Shown here: piece by piece, positions 35,771 to 48,600 of the stretch
Layout: every line of letters starts with the position of its first letter
How positions within the stretch are numbered: the first letter of the stretch is position 1
From: Aphrophora alni
Taxonomy: Eukaryota > Arthropoda > Insecta > Hemiptera > Aphrophoridae
Length of the DNA stretch: 64,000 bases
Assembly (NCBI GenBank): GCA_963513935.1
Contig: OY740767.1
Span: 81,456,060 to 81,520,059 of the forward strand
Direction: 5' to 3'
Position numbers and translations under genes: made by a program
The notes under the pieces: model-generated
Databases searched by the model: none
Seen by the model: the letters and a program-made list of their open reading frames with translations, nothing else
Told to the model about the DNA's origin: nothing

Positions 35771-37257
35771 ATTTAGTTCAATGTGAATAATCTTGGATAT
35801 TTAATAAATTTAGATGTGCTCGTTCCTTTGACAGTGACGAAATAAATAGCAATATAAAATAAATAAGACCACACAATCATAGGCGGAAATATAATAAGGA
35901 ATGGAAAATAAAGAAAGGACAAAATCTAATACATTTACTTTTATTATCACCGAAATTTGGATACTTTCGTAAGCAGATATAAACAAAATTTTAATACATA
36001 ATGATATACACTAGCATTCATAAGAGGTTCTTCTTATTTTTTAAGGTATTAATCTCAAAAGAATAAAACTAATTTAAATGCAAGTGATAATTACAACATT
36101 ACCAAATAGAAGATCCTTATATATCAGGTTTATAGGTGCAAGTATCCAACCGGAATACAAAACATAAAAATTTCCAGAATAGCTGATATAAAACAGCCGT
36201 TTTACAAAACACGTTTTTCATAAAATCAAGAACAGGGTAATTTTGAATGTTTGGAAAATTGTAAGTTTTGAATCTTCTTTCTATATAAATAAAAACACGT
36301 GTCTCAGTCAAATACAATATTCCAAACCATAATTAATACCAACCTCTTAATAAGAAGGAAGGAAATGCCGTAATCCATATAGGTTATAACAAATATATGT
36401 TTTAGAGCAATCATGTGTATAAGTCCGCAGTACAATGATACTTTTTATATTAATTTGTAATTTAGTCATGTGTTAGTATAAATATGATTTTTGTTGTTAT
36501 TAAAAATAAACGTGTAATTAAATCGGTTCGACGAAGTCTGTGATTATACATTGAAGCCAATCCATCGTCAATACAAAAAATATCCGATTAATATCAAATA
36601 ATTTATAACAATAAAACTAAATTAATCCAGTTTAATTTAATTAAAATTCTAAAATGAAATTCTTTTTTACGTACTTCATAATACAACTGTACAACTGAAT
36701 ACCATTATTATTTTTAATTTCAGTGTAAAATGGTAATTCTATTGTAAAGGCAAAATGTACTTTAAAAATATTCCTTTATAGATATTTATTTTCATTTACT
36801 GTTATATTTTCAATTCTTCTTGATATAGATTAATAAAAAATGACGTACACAAGAACAGATGAAAATAAAATTATTGGAAATTGTTGTCAGTAAAGGCGAG
36901 GAAGAGGAAGTAAATCACATCAAGCAAGAACTGATTTTCTTTGCTCTCTAAGGCGTACAATTTCTTTACACTTCAGTAAGAAAAATCTAGGGTGCCTTTC
37001 TATTAGTAGAGAGGTATCGCGTAAAGTATAGTTTATTACTGTTTTTATGTAAACCATTTAATTGTGTGATGATCACCACTAATAATCAATTATGTTAATC
37101 TCTGTAACATGAGTTTTAGTCTAAATCACGTATAACACGACATAAGTATATGCTTCACGAAATACTATCGTATATAATATTGCTAGATTTTTGAACTAAA
37201 ATTCAAATATTCCAGGAATGTGCATTAGTGCCTCTTTAAAGTTATTACTTTATTATG

Positions 37258-37262
<5 letters not shown>
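35771..37262. other. AT-rich DNA, no gene seen
   Basis: No supportable gene; the minus-strand frame at 36117-36317 has no recognisable domain. Confidence 0.5.

Positions 37263-37315
<53 letters not shown>
37263..37315. repeat. (TA)n microsatellite
   Basis: A pure TA run of about 53 bp. Confidence 0.95.
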
Positions 37316-37316
<1 letters not shown>

Positions 37317-37794
37317 TATATATATACTATATAGAACCTAATGGGTCGATTAGGTTCTAATTTAATTCAATTGAACATTAGTCAACTTTATTACATTAAA
37401 ACCGTAAAGTTTAAGGCAAATAAAATTTGTCAATAATGTTCACATTTTACTCTTTTGGGCCTATATTAGTGATATTTATTATGTACCTAAATAATGAGCT
37501 AAAAAAAAATGAGTCAATTTTGTTCGAAACACATGTACAAAGATTATTTGTAATATTAATTATATTTACTAGTTTATAGCTTTTACCTCCTAAAGAATTT
37601 TATATTTCTTTAATACCCCAGTTTAGGATTTTAAAAAGAAAGTTTAGTGAAAAAGAAATAAACCAATAAATGATTAGGCCCATCATATTTTGTTTTAACT
37701 GTTATACTACCGCAATACCAGAAACTTCATAAGGGTTTAAAAACGCATATATATAGTATAGTTTTTAGGTAATGAAAATTACTAATATATGTTC

Positions 37795-38150
37795 AACATA
37801 ATTAAATTTAAACGTAATTGATATTTTTTATTTGTTCTTAAATTTTATAGTTATTATGAAATAAAATTTACTTGTGCTCTTTCAATTAAATTAAATTTAA
37901 ACATAAATGACAATTTTCATTTATTCCTAAATTTTACAGTTTTTTAGTTATAAATTTCATTTATTTTTGATTAATTGAAATATATTACAAAAAAATACAC
38001 ATATTATATTGTTCTTAAATTTTTCAGTTTTCAATAATAAAATAGACTATTGTTTACTCAAGAATTAAATATAAACATAATTTACACATATTATTTAATC
38101 TTACATTTTACAGTTTTGAAGTATTGTAATTCAATTTTATTATATTAAAA
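37795..38150. repeat. Degenerate tandem repeat, about 85-93 bp unit
   Basis: Four diverged units, each with ATTAAAT(TTAAACATAA) followed about 35 bp later by TTCTTAAATTTTACAGTTTT-like sequence. Unit starts are near 37801, 37886, 37970 and 38064. Only the two conserved blocks remain clear. Confidence 0.6.
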
Positions 38151-39058
38151 TACGTTTATTAAGCCTTTAAATATGTATCTTACTTTAACTCAACTGCAGT
38201 TTCTGGTCAATCACGCATCATTAGGAATATTGTGTTTATAACATATATTTTCTAACGTTTCAAGAGTTATTTATAAAATTGATAAAACTTTATTCTTGTT
38301 ACACGTAAATCTACAAAGATGTCAACACTAATATAATCCCAACTTTGTGCTGTGAGTAAAACCTCGTTGTGTAACGTACAAAATTAATATTTCTTCCTTT
38401 GTAAGTAAAACAACTAAAACGAATTATCCAATAACTATCAATATAACATGTCTGTCGCAAAATGTAATTTATCAACATACGTGTCAAAAATGTTCTAAAG
38501 ACCTAACATCAAATTCATCAATATTTTAGAATAAATTGAGCATTGGAAGACATAGTTTTTATATTGTTTTAAAAAATGACGAAAGACCCGTTTCGGCTCC
38601 TCCATTAGACATCAAAAAAGTTCAAAACATAAAGGCCACTAAACAATTGCCTTCGTACAGAAATAAATAAAAGGTGTGACAAGTAATAATTGGGGAACTA
38701 CCTCACAAATTAATACTTTCTTAACTTCCATATTTCTGAATATTCGTTGAAATAAACTAAATTTATAAATTAATTATAAATAATGCATATAACCGCTGAT
38801 TGTATGTAACAGGTGAATATTTTGTTAAATCATTTGTTATAATATTTCCATATCTTACTTTGAACTAATTTTAAACTAAGTCTTTAATTAAGTGAAATAG
38901 GAAGTGTTTTCTTTTGTTTTTTTTTTAAATAAAAATATGTAAAAGAGAAAGAGAGAGGAGGAGGGAAAGTCGAAAATGCCCCCACGGGATCAATGGAATG
39001 TTTATAGTCAACAATGTCTGAATTTCGAGGGATGTCAGTTCCAGTGTTTGTAATTCGA
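38151..39058. other. Intergenic DNA with a retroelement-tail motif
   Basis: Mostly AT-rich with no gene. On the minus strand at 38578-38613 a GATG...GGAGCCGAAACGGGTC motif resembles the tail at 31042-31080. A purine-rich, GC-richer patch starts near 38940. Confidence 0.45.
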
Positions 39059-39145
39059 GAGTGGGCTTGATTTTACTCAGACAGAGGTAGGAGAAGGGTT
39101 TGATGAGTTATTGAGAACACTGTCTGAGTAAAATTAAGCCCACTC
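39059..39145. repeat. 26 bp inverted repeat, 35 bp loop
   Basis: Arms at 39059-39084 and 39120-39145 pair over all 26 positions, with one G:T pair when read as plus-strand RNA. The arms begin GAGTGGGCTTG and end AGCCCACTC. This could be a foldback remnant of a small transposon or a transcribed hairpin. I see no target duplication that decides it. Confidence 0.85.
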
Positions 39146-39401
39146 CTGACTCAGCCACACAGACAGAGAAGAGGAGAATTGGAGAATTTTCTTTTATCCT
39201 TCAATCTCAGCTTCCAGTTTAGTTACATTCCTAACGATATAATATGTTTAATAATGTTATAATCCATTATTTTACCACGTAAACAATGAACGTAATTGTT
39301 AACGTATTAATTACTACACAATTAATACAGAAAAACCATAAACACATTGCACTTACTATTGAACATTCTATATTACTAAAGTGACTACTGCTATGTTATG
39401 A

Positions 39402-39409
39402 GTGATGAA
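39402..39409. repeat. hAT target-site duplication, left
   Basis: GTGATGAA, repeated exactly at 40255-40262. An 8 bp duplication is the hallmark of hAT insertion. Confidence 0.88.
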
Positions 39410-40254
39410 CAGTGGCATAAATAGCAACCCCGCAGTGTGGGAGGGAGGAGCGCGCCAGGTCAAGGGGCGCCGATACGTGGGGGCACATAAAACATATAGC
39501 CTATAAAGGAATTCAAAAAATAAAGTGTAGTAAACACATTATTATCAAAATAAATTTTCCAATAAACAATATTTCATTAAGATATTTTAATAAAACTGTT
39601 CCATAAATAATATAACCACGGTTCATAAGTCTGAAACCGTAATCATTATGGTTGCTCGAATCTGTTTAATAGCAGTTAACAATATTGCCGCCCCGGCCAA
39701 ACTTATCAAGACTTATTTGAGGAATACGATATCTAACCCCAGACTCAGTTCTCTGGCAGTTTTGAGATTTGAACGTGAACAGGCTCGTACTATCGACCTT
39801 GACACGTTAGCCGACAAGTATTTTCACGTGAAGAAAAGAATAGGTTTTAAATAATTGTAATTATAACAAGTTACAAGGTTTTTGTAAATAGTAAACCTAG
39901 ATGTTTAAAGTTGCAGTCATTCTTTCCCTTTTATAGATGATAAATTAGTTTAAACTTAAAGCTTGCATGTTCTTTTGAGTATGATACTTCATACCATTGG
40001 CATATTTAACTACAATGCTACCAACAGATAGTTTGGTTATGTAAAAAATGACCAATACTTAAATCAATTTAGAGTAAAAATAATGTTAAATTACTACCAA
40101 GTAGTAGTTGTTACATATAAGACCGTGGGGGTGGGGTTGCTTACCGTTGAAGATGGGTCATCTAGAGCCGACAAATTGCAACTTCGTTTTGGGGAGGCAT
40201 TCTTGTAACTGCGGGGAAGAGGGAAGGGCGCCAATCAATGTAGTTACGCCATTT
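39410..40254 (+). mobile_element. Internally deleted hAT transposon
   Basis: 845 bp flanked by an exact 8 bp target duplication (GTGATGAA). The left end begins CAGTGGCATAAATAG, and the complement of the right end reads AAATGGCGTAACTAC. Both are variants of the common hAT terminus CAGTGGCGTAACTA. GGGCGCC-type motifs lie inside both ends. Only the last part of a transposase frame remains (39648-39854), so the copy cannot move by itself. Confidence 0.88.
39648..39854 (+). pseudogene. hAT transposase C-terminal dimerisation fragment
   Basis: A 68-codon frame ends in sequence typical of the hAT family dimerisation region: KLIKTYLRNTISNPRLSSLA, then LRFEREQARTIDLDTLADKY and a basic tail. The conserved stretch that normally comes just before it (the ERxFS-type segment) and the whole RNase H-like catalytic domain are absent. 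It lies inside the 845 bp hAT element, whose ends and target duplication are clear, so it is a remnant of the parent transposase. The ATG at 39648 is not a natural start. Confidence 0.75.
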
Positions 40255-40262
40255 GTGATGAA
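40255..40262. repeat. hAT target-site duplication, right
   Basis: GTGATGAA, matching 39402-39409. Confidence 0.88.
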
Positions 40263-40465
40263 TATGGCTTAATAGCATCTTGGATGTGCATGGAGTCATT
40301 TCATGGCTATTACTACGATGAATAACAAAACTTTCAATGTGTATAAATAGTTTTAGTTCAAATTGAAAAGATTGGTTGCTCCTTTACCAATACTTTTTTG
40401 ATGACAGTATAGTAAACATTACAATTAATTCAGGTTTAAAGTAATTTTGGGAAAATACAATTACT

Positions 40466-40730
40466 CACCTGGAGGTCTAAAACCATGATTTTCTTCAAGT
40501 AGTCTCTATGGAACTGCAAATACTTTTCTTAGTGGTCCCGCTATTGTTGGAAGTATTTTTGGAATGCCTCTGTTAATTTATACAGCTGAATCAATATAAG
40601 TACATCTCAGTCCATAAAAATCACTAGGCCTATAAAGACTCAAGGGGTATTCTCTTAAAGAAAATAAATTATCATTTACATTAAGAAAAATATAATAGAA
40701 AATTTTAAGTGAATGTTATTTGAAATAATT
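40466..40730. other. Unidentified coding-like fragment
   Basis: A patch with higher GC content than its surroundings reads in protein-like fashion. On the minus strand it gives LREYPLSLYRPSDFYGLRCT, then INRGIPKILPTIAGPLRKVF and RLLEENHGF, broken by two stops. The plus strand is also open for about 35 codons (SSLYGTANTFLSGPAIVGSI). I cannot name the family. A decayed transposon or viral-type gene is likelier than a host exon. Confidence 0.35.
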
Positions 40731-41914
40731 TTTTGAATGTTCTTTTAAAAGTTCAACATACAATACGTACTTGTGTATTAATTAATTTAAAATTATTCCA
40801 AAGGTATTATATTGATGTTTTATTAAGGTAACATATATTATTATTATTAGGCACACTTTTTTGTAAGAAAAATGAAGAATATTATTATGTTTTGTGTTTA
40901 TGTAATATTTTTAAAGAAAGGCGTAATAGCAAATGTGTAAAAACTGCTCTTAATGTTAAGACTGTATATTTATATTATTACTTTAAATAAAAGAAAACAA
41001 TTATTTAATGTTTGAAAATAAAAAAACTTCATAGCACTAAGGGAGAAGTAAATAATATATTTAAGACGTCAAATTACTATTCTTAACTGAAAAAAAACGA
41101 GCATTATTTTTTCAAAAGTGTGAAAAGTATGACTTTATATCAATTATTTTCATATCTTACTTATATCTAAATGCAAATCCCAGCTTTATCATGTATAGTA
41201 TATTTGATGCAGTCATGTTAACGATTAATGTGAAAAATAATGACAAATGATATGAGGAGCTAGTGACGTCATCCAGAGTATAAAATTTGATGTGTCGTAT
41301 TCTTCCTACGAAAGTCATTTGATTTTCATGACAAGCCAAACCCTTTATTTATATCTTGGGAGCACATATTCCTTGGTGAACATGTCATTCCCCGTTTTTA
41401 TATTTTGACTTGGAGTACTAAAGAGATTTCATGATCCAGTCCGTGCTCTGACTATGATTTGATGAAACAGCTATTAATACTTAGTGGAATAATTCAAATA
41501 AAAATTACACTTTACATAGGCACAGAAATTATAATGAATTCATGAAACGATATAAGTAATTGTTGAAATATTATTCGTGTTTAAACAAAATAACTAATTA
41601 AGTATCTGTTAATACTGGTTTCTATTTGAAAATATTCTAACGGATGATTTGATTCTGTTTCTAAAACAGATTATAGTGAACAGTTACATAAAAACCTTGC
41701 TTAATGAATAGTTATAAAATAGGATTACTTTAGTAGACATTGACACAGATTCAATAAATAATTAAAGATCGGTGGTTTAATTATTGTACTTTGGAGTCTA
41801 AGTTTATTATCCGGTTATGTAATATATAAGTATGTTCTTATTATGTTTTTTGTGATATACTTTTTGTAAGTTTCTATGGATACTAGTAGGCATGTGTGTA
41901 TTACATTAATAATA
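40731..41914. other. AT-rich DNA, no gene seen
   Basis: Nothing recognised; the frame at 41157-41339 looks like chance. Confidence 0.5.
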
Positions 41915-42190
41915 AAATACCGGTTAACCCCAACGGAGATATGTCGTAATCCTTGCGCTCTTTCAAACTTTTTCACTTGCGCAGATGGAATTTCTGACGA
42001 CGCTTGGCGCTCTATCTTCATTTGGACAGCCTTTAGTCCTAGCTCGGTCCACTCACAAATTGACTGAACCCCTTTCCAGACTTTGCTTATATATCCTCTA
42101 GTGTTACACATTAGTTTAGTGACTGCAAGATCATCGGTTTCCCAATTATTTTCGATTCTCTGCTGCCTACATTATGACTTTTAATAATTT
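41915..42190 (-). other. GC-richer patch, possible old LTR fragment
   Basis: Read on the minus strand, TGTAACACTAGAGGATATAT begins near 42110 and carries a TATA-like box. A GC-richer leader and then TAATAAAATA near 41910-41920 follow. The order resembles a promoter-to-polyadenylation unit of a solo LTR, but there is no second copy in the window to confirm it. Frames on both strands here (41815-42111 minus, 41876-42067 plus) have no recognised domain. Confidence 0.3.
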
Positions 42191-42588
42191 ATAATTTTCT
42201 AACTTAAAACTAATTTCTTATATCTAACAGAATTCGTACGGAATTCTTATTTAAATATAAGCATCTTCTCGTGAGGGATAACTTAAGAAGTCAATGTTTT
42301 CCTTTTTATAGAGATATATTCGAAAAAACATGAATCTATAATACAGTACAGAGTTATCTAAATTATAGTTTATAATGAAGCTAGTGTACTTCTTTTTTTT
42401 TTCTTCCCTGTGAATGCTATTTTTGGCATAATTGCTTATTTTATTTTGTAAGATGTTAATAACATTTAGGTAAAAGTAACTTTTAAAATAGTCTATTCTT
42501 GCATTTTGTTTGTAGGTGATGAGAAAGACATTGTTTGACATATATTGTTTTATAAACATAAGATTACTAATATGAATTGTTATTGAGA

Positions 42589-42591
<3 letters not shown>
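42191..42591. other. AT-rich DNA, no gene seen
   Basis: Nothing recognised before the GA run. Confidence 0.5.

Positions 42592-42646
<55 letters not shown>
42592..42646. repeat. (GA)n microsatellite
   Basis: A GA run of about 55 bp. Confidence 0.95.
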
Positions 42647-42648
<2 letters not shown>

Positions 42649-45600
42649 TATTTCTATAACATAGAAAAAATTAGTTGGAATAACCAAATAATAAGTAAAA
42701 CAAAATACTAGGCCTACATACATGTATACGTTTTGCTCTGTACCATTCATTCAAATAGTAGTTGATTTATTATTATTCTGTTATGATATTTTCTATCGTT
42801 CTATAAACCGATTGATCTGTTACCTTAACTTCGTCAAATATTTTTGAATTTGAATTTTAAAATATTGTATTTTCGAACTTGTACTGTTATGTTTAAATAC
42901 GCATTATCCTAAAGTATTTATTCATATTAAAAGCAATAAATGGGTCTCAAACTTTTTTTCCATATACAAAAATATATTAAGCTCTCTATCATCTAATAAT
43001 GTGACTACTAAAGTAAAAACAAGAAAATCTGTTGTGCAATGTAAGCTTTGTGGGAAGTTTCTATTACACAAATAATATGTTTCATTGTACATAGAACTTT
43101 TTTAAGCTCATAAATCACTTTCCATTTTATATTTGTTTTTAATTTTATAGATTCAAAAAATAGATTATAAGTAAACGTACATACTTTAGTTGCATAACCA
43201 AATTTAAGAGTTTGTGGATTTTGGCCGTTACTTTAGATACAGTATTTTTTGAAGCACTAATTATTTGTAAAGTAACTAATTATGCGAGTTCCATAAATAC
43301 GATTTACTGCTAATTTATCAGACATAGAGTAAAAACAACATTATGCCATTATTTATACACCTTACATATACATAAATAAATAAGTTAACAAGGGTATACA
43401 AGAACATTATAGAATCTAAGTAAAGCTTTTGATAATAGTAAAATTATTGTTCCAAATGTATTTAGATCTATGATATCTCTTAATATTTAAGTAGAATAAA
43501 AGAATGTTTATCATATGTTAAATACATTTAGTAAGCTGATTAAAAAGTACTGAAATTTTTATAGTCGATACAGTTTATGTTTCGTAATTATAATTTATTC
43601 CAATTTCAATTTTAAACATTCTAATTAGATAATTCAAATTGGTGCTAGAGTGTTTTGTAATTTTGATGACCTCAGCATGACAAAGAGGCATCTTACTTCT
43701 AGACAACTAGTGTAAAACTTAACTCTAAAGGACAAAAAGAGCTTATTTATAAAAACGTGTTTATTAAAATGTCTATCTCAACACACTTTTCTCGCTATGA
43801 AAGATTTTAATAAACAAGTTATGATGTCAGAATTACTTTTCTTAAAATGTACGTACAAAAGTCATATTATTAAAATTAAATCAGTTTTTTTAATAAATAT
43901 TCTACAAGTAGGATTTTGTTGACTACTAAATTACAAAAAAATAGCCAACAAATAGCTATTTTTGTATTTTATGTATTTGGTATAAGAACCCAACACGACT
44001 CCGAAAATGTTGCCAAAATTCTTCTCTCAATACAAAAGTTTCAATCACGCTAGAATTATTTGTAGTAAGGAACTTTTGCAAAAATTTTTACTTCTGATCA
44101 AGAAAAATATATGAGGAGACTTAATGTTGTTATCACGTTTTTGGCTCTGACAGATTCAATATAAAATGAAAATCATAAATAGGATATCTTATTACATTGT
44201 TTCATATAATAAGTTTTTGTTTAATGTTATATGTTATTTTATATCTGGTGTGTGCATAAATTGTAAACTCTTATTAATTTTATTATGTCAAAACTTTTTT
44301 TTTGATGTTATACCCAAAGTTTAAACTTAAACGTGATAGCCGAAAGTGACATACAGAAATAATGTCGTAAAACAACATAGACTCAGTCCCCTGTAAACAT
44401 GATGACTAGCGATAAAATTCACCTCCTGCAACATTATCTCACAAAATAATATATAATAATAACAAGTGTTTGATCAATTAGTTATTATTTACTGCCAAAT
44501 TTAATGTAATCTTTTTCACTTTTTCTCATATCTTTATGCCAATAATACTAATGTGGACGGAAAATCACGGTAAAAAATCTAAACATAAGGGGTTGTCCAG
44601 GTTTTGTCAAGGGGTCCCACGGTGGAAACCACACCCCTCCACGATATCCGTAACTTTTTTATTATATAAAATATGTAATTACACAATTTAAATCATTTAA
44701 ACACTTAGTAGTTATTTATTGAGTACATCACAACAACACTTTAGCTTTAATAAGAAAAAAATAGAGTTTTTTGTCGGTATAATGATATAAAATAGCAGCG
44801 GGATTAGACAAATAAAATATTTCAACATTAGGAAAAATAGAAACTTTTTTAGTAAAATTGAATGGAAGTGGTAATGTTTGAGATAAACATTACATAGGTT
44901 TGTGTCTGTCCTACAAGTCAAAACTAATGGAACTTATTGAGAAGACTAAATAACTACTATTCAAAAAATAACTTTTTTAAAAAAAAGAGTGTAGCACTGA
45001 AGAAGTTAAAAGACTAGTAATTCAAAAATTATTATTTGAAGCTGACAATAAAGTCGTAATTAAACTGTTTTTAATCCCAATAAGTCGTAAATAAGTCCCA
45101 ATGTCTCGCTGAATATCTATTGCCCATCCATTCTTAAGGCAGTCCCACAGACAATCCCCCACGATTTTGTTAACGTTGTATATAAGGACTTATTTCAAGT
45201 ATTACAGTTATACTGTTGCAAATGCGTCTTAAGTTTTGGTAAAATACCAGTTTCAAAATATGACAATAATTGTTTCATGTTTTCATGAATATATTTTTAA
45301 CGATCACAAGATTAATACACTTTACTGTGGTCCTAAAATAATGACAAAATTGAAACATTTTCTTTCGTTCTACGTATTTTGGACTTTATTAATATCGTAT
45401 ACCTAAATTGATATTTCAACAGGTAATTTGTTTAAAACTTGACTGTCAAGACGTAAGATTAACATGTACTTAAATTGTTCAAACAAAAAAAAATTTCTTC
45501 TTGTTTATTTAAAGAAAATAAAAAGTTTTAGTATATGTGAGTAATTTTAGCTACTACATGTGAAAAACACCCTAAATAACCAAAAGTATATATTATTACA

Positions 45601-48600
45601 CAACAAACAAAAATTGAAAATATTGGTAGGGTGAGGCACCCAAACATTTACTATTCTATATCTTTAGCACTACAAATCAAAATATTAGGTGAATTCAAAC
45701 ATTTTGTATGCGATCTTTAGAATATGATGTTTTTTGGATGGGTAAATATAAAAATTATTTCTGAGTCCCGCTAAATTTGGACACCCCATATTGGAAATAC
45801 CCAAATTTGTAATATCTAATTTTTAAAGAGTACCATACTACCCAAGCTGTAGCTTATATGTGTGGGCTTGCATGAGGAGTTGATTGAGCTACAGACATAC
45901 AGAAATAGGGATTTTATTTTTTTTTTTTTTTTTTTCAATTCCTTTATCTCGGTCACGCGGCGTTGATTTACTGATTGCCTGTAACTAATATTTCATCTGT
46001 CTGTTACAACATCAGTGTTTCATAATGTTAAATTGAACCGAATTATAGTTATAGATTTACCTATTCAACTCTTAGATTACAAATACAAAACTCGCCCCTT
46101 TGACTCTTTAAAACCACAGATTACAGAGATATTTTCTTAACAAAGTAACTGGGCATTTACATTTAAATTGGGGAAAATGTGGATTAAGAAAGGTTTACAC
46201 AAAGTAATATAATTGTTACATTTATATCTCAGTTCGAAACTATTCATTGATGTTAAGCTTCCATCCAGTCCTAAATGTACTACTTCATGGTGTATAAAAG
46301 TACACTTAACATAGTATTTTATACTTTAGAATTTGAGTGTTCTTACAGCAACTAATTTTACAGTATTTATGAGCTTTTGTACAACTACAAATACTAGTGC
46401 GATTTTATATTGGGACATCAAGGACGAAGGCCTTTTAAATATTCCAACCCTTTTTATTTAAAGTCTAAAAAGTAAATCACATAAAATAGCTCTAATACAA
46501 CACCGTCCTCACAGAATACATGTAACTTTTTATACAAATTGGATTATTGAAACAAATCCTTAAAGTTGATTTATGTTTTAAATATCAACTTTTCTAAAGT
46601 TCTTGTAACTAAATTTAGTAGTGTTATACATAATTGGTCATCGAGGCCAGAGGCCGAGTTTCTCCATTGATAAGTGTATTCAATAGTACTTAGCCTACTA
46701 TTGTACCGTTATTGATCCATATAATTTTGTATAAATATCAAAAACTATAGTATATTCTACAGGTGTATAGAGGTATAATTTTATAGTTTAAATTAAAAAA
46801 CGTAACCAATGATAAAATCTCTAACCGGAACTTCAAGAATGGAGTTGCATTGCTCTCACACGTACATTCCATAGCTTGATTTTGTAATATTTAAGCTAAA
46901 ATCACAATTGTGGACAAGTACGTAGTTTAGAGACTTTTACCTTGAACTATACTTGTTGCGTATAGTGTTGTACATACTACATACACAAAGGGAAAAAATC
47001 CAAATTTTGAAATTAAAAAAAGTTACTAAAAATTGTGATTAGTGGCCAAACTATGCGTTTTGGAGGGTTTTTATAAGGGTCATTATATTGTTGATAAAAA
47101 TGTTGTATATACTAAATAAACAAATAAATACAAACTATTAAGAAACGTTTTAATAGTTGCACTAAATATATAATTTGTAGCCAAAGTTAGCATAAATGAT
47201 CTTTTTATAAATTAAATAAAGTGTTGTGCCGGTGTCACTTATATACAACGACAAAAATATTACGAAATCCAAGATTAAAATATGAGAAATAAATAATTGT
47301 GAAAATATGCGTTTTCAGGAAGTGAAATAAATTTTCTGCTAAATAACAGTTTATTTTTATAGCTACCATAGCATATATTATATTCGAATCATTTTTGCGT
47401 AACAAAATGTTTTGTTAACATGTAATTGATACGCTTTTACCTTATTCCTACACTCAATTAAACTTTTGCCTTAATTTGGGTCAATATTTTGAACCGTGTT
47501 CATATAAATGGTTTACACAACTTATTCCAAAATTTTCGTTTGAAAACACATAAATCAGGACAGTCTAATACTTGTAAATCTGTCGGAGAAAAAGGTGTTC
47601 AACAAATTTTGTTTTTCCACTTACCTTAATATACACACATCCATTGATATTCGTCTCAAGAAAAACTTCCTTTAAATCCAAATAAGGTTTTCCTCCTTTA
47701 TTCAATCAAAGTCCACGTTTTCTTTTTCCAATCATTGTTCTGGTTTTTGACGAATAACTGATTCTTTAAATCTGTAAGGGGGTTGAAGAGTAGAAGTGGT
47801 AAAGTTGTTCATCAGTAGAGATTACGGCCAAGTATTTCACAATATATTGATTATCTAAGTCTTTAAAACCTGGCTGTTCAAAATGTAGCGCGTAGTATTA
47901 ACAAACTTAAATAAACGCCGCTATTTGGCCAACTGGTAAACTGAAGTGATACATGATTATATATAAGCCGTAATCTGTGAAACGTACATATCCCAAATTT
48001 TAACACGTATTCTGATATATTGAACAGATGGAACGTGTCCACAAGAGTGAAATTAGTTTTAGATGGAGTAATTTATTATATATTAAATATTGTAACAGAC
48101 GGAACGTGTCCAAGTTCGGAACGTGGCCGAGATTTAGGCAGTTAAAAAAAGCCTCCCCAATTTCCTCTCTGCAAGCCTACAGACATAGAGCTTTTTTGGT
48201 CAGATTATTAATATATTCGTTGAGTAAGAAAACCCCAAATTATTAAATTTAATAAATTATTAGGAAAGTATGAAAAGTGTTTTACTTTAACTATTAAAGT
48301 TTTGAATATATTCTGAAATTGTGCAAATTTAATAGCAAAGGTGCAATTCACATATACGGAAAGGACAAGCAATCCTAGTAGTTAGCAATAGAACATAAAA
48401 CCAATGACTCTCGCGTTATGAACGTTCGATTTTGAAATTTTAAACAACAAATTTTGGACTATATGTGGTAAACATTGTCTACATAACTTGTGAAAAAGAA
48501 ATGCAAAATAATAAAAATCCTACCGATAAAAATAGAATACAGCATATTTTTAGTTAGTTACACGTAACACAAATTCAAAATAAGGATTTCTCTTCACTTA

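Noticed and set aside
48028..48246. 72-codon frame as a small gene
   Set aside because: It spans a local repeat of a GGAACGTGTCC sentence, has no recognisable domain and no promoter-like context.
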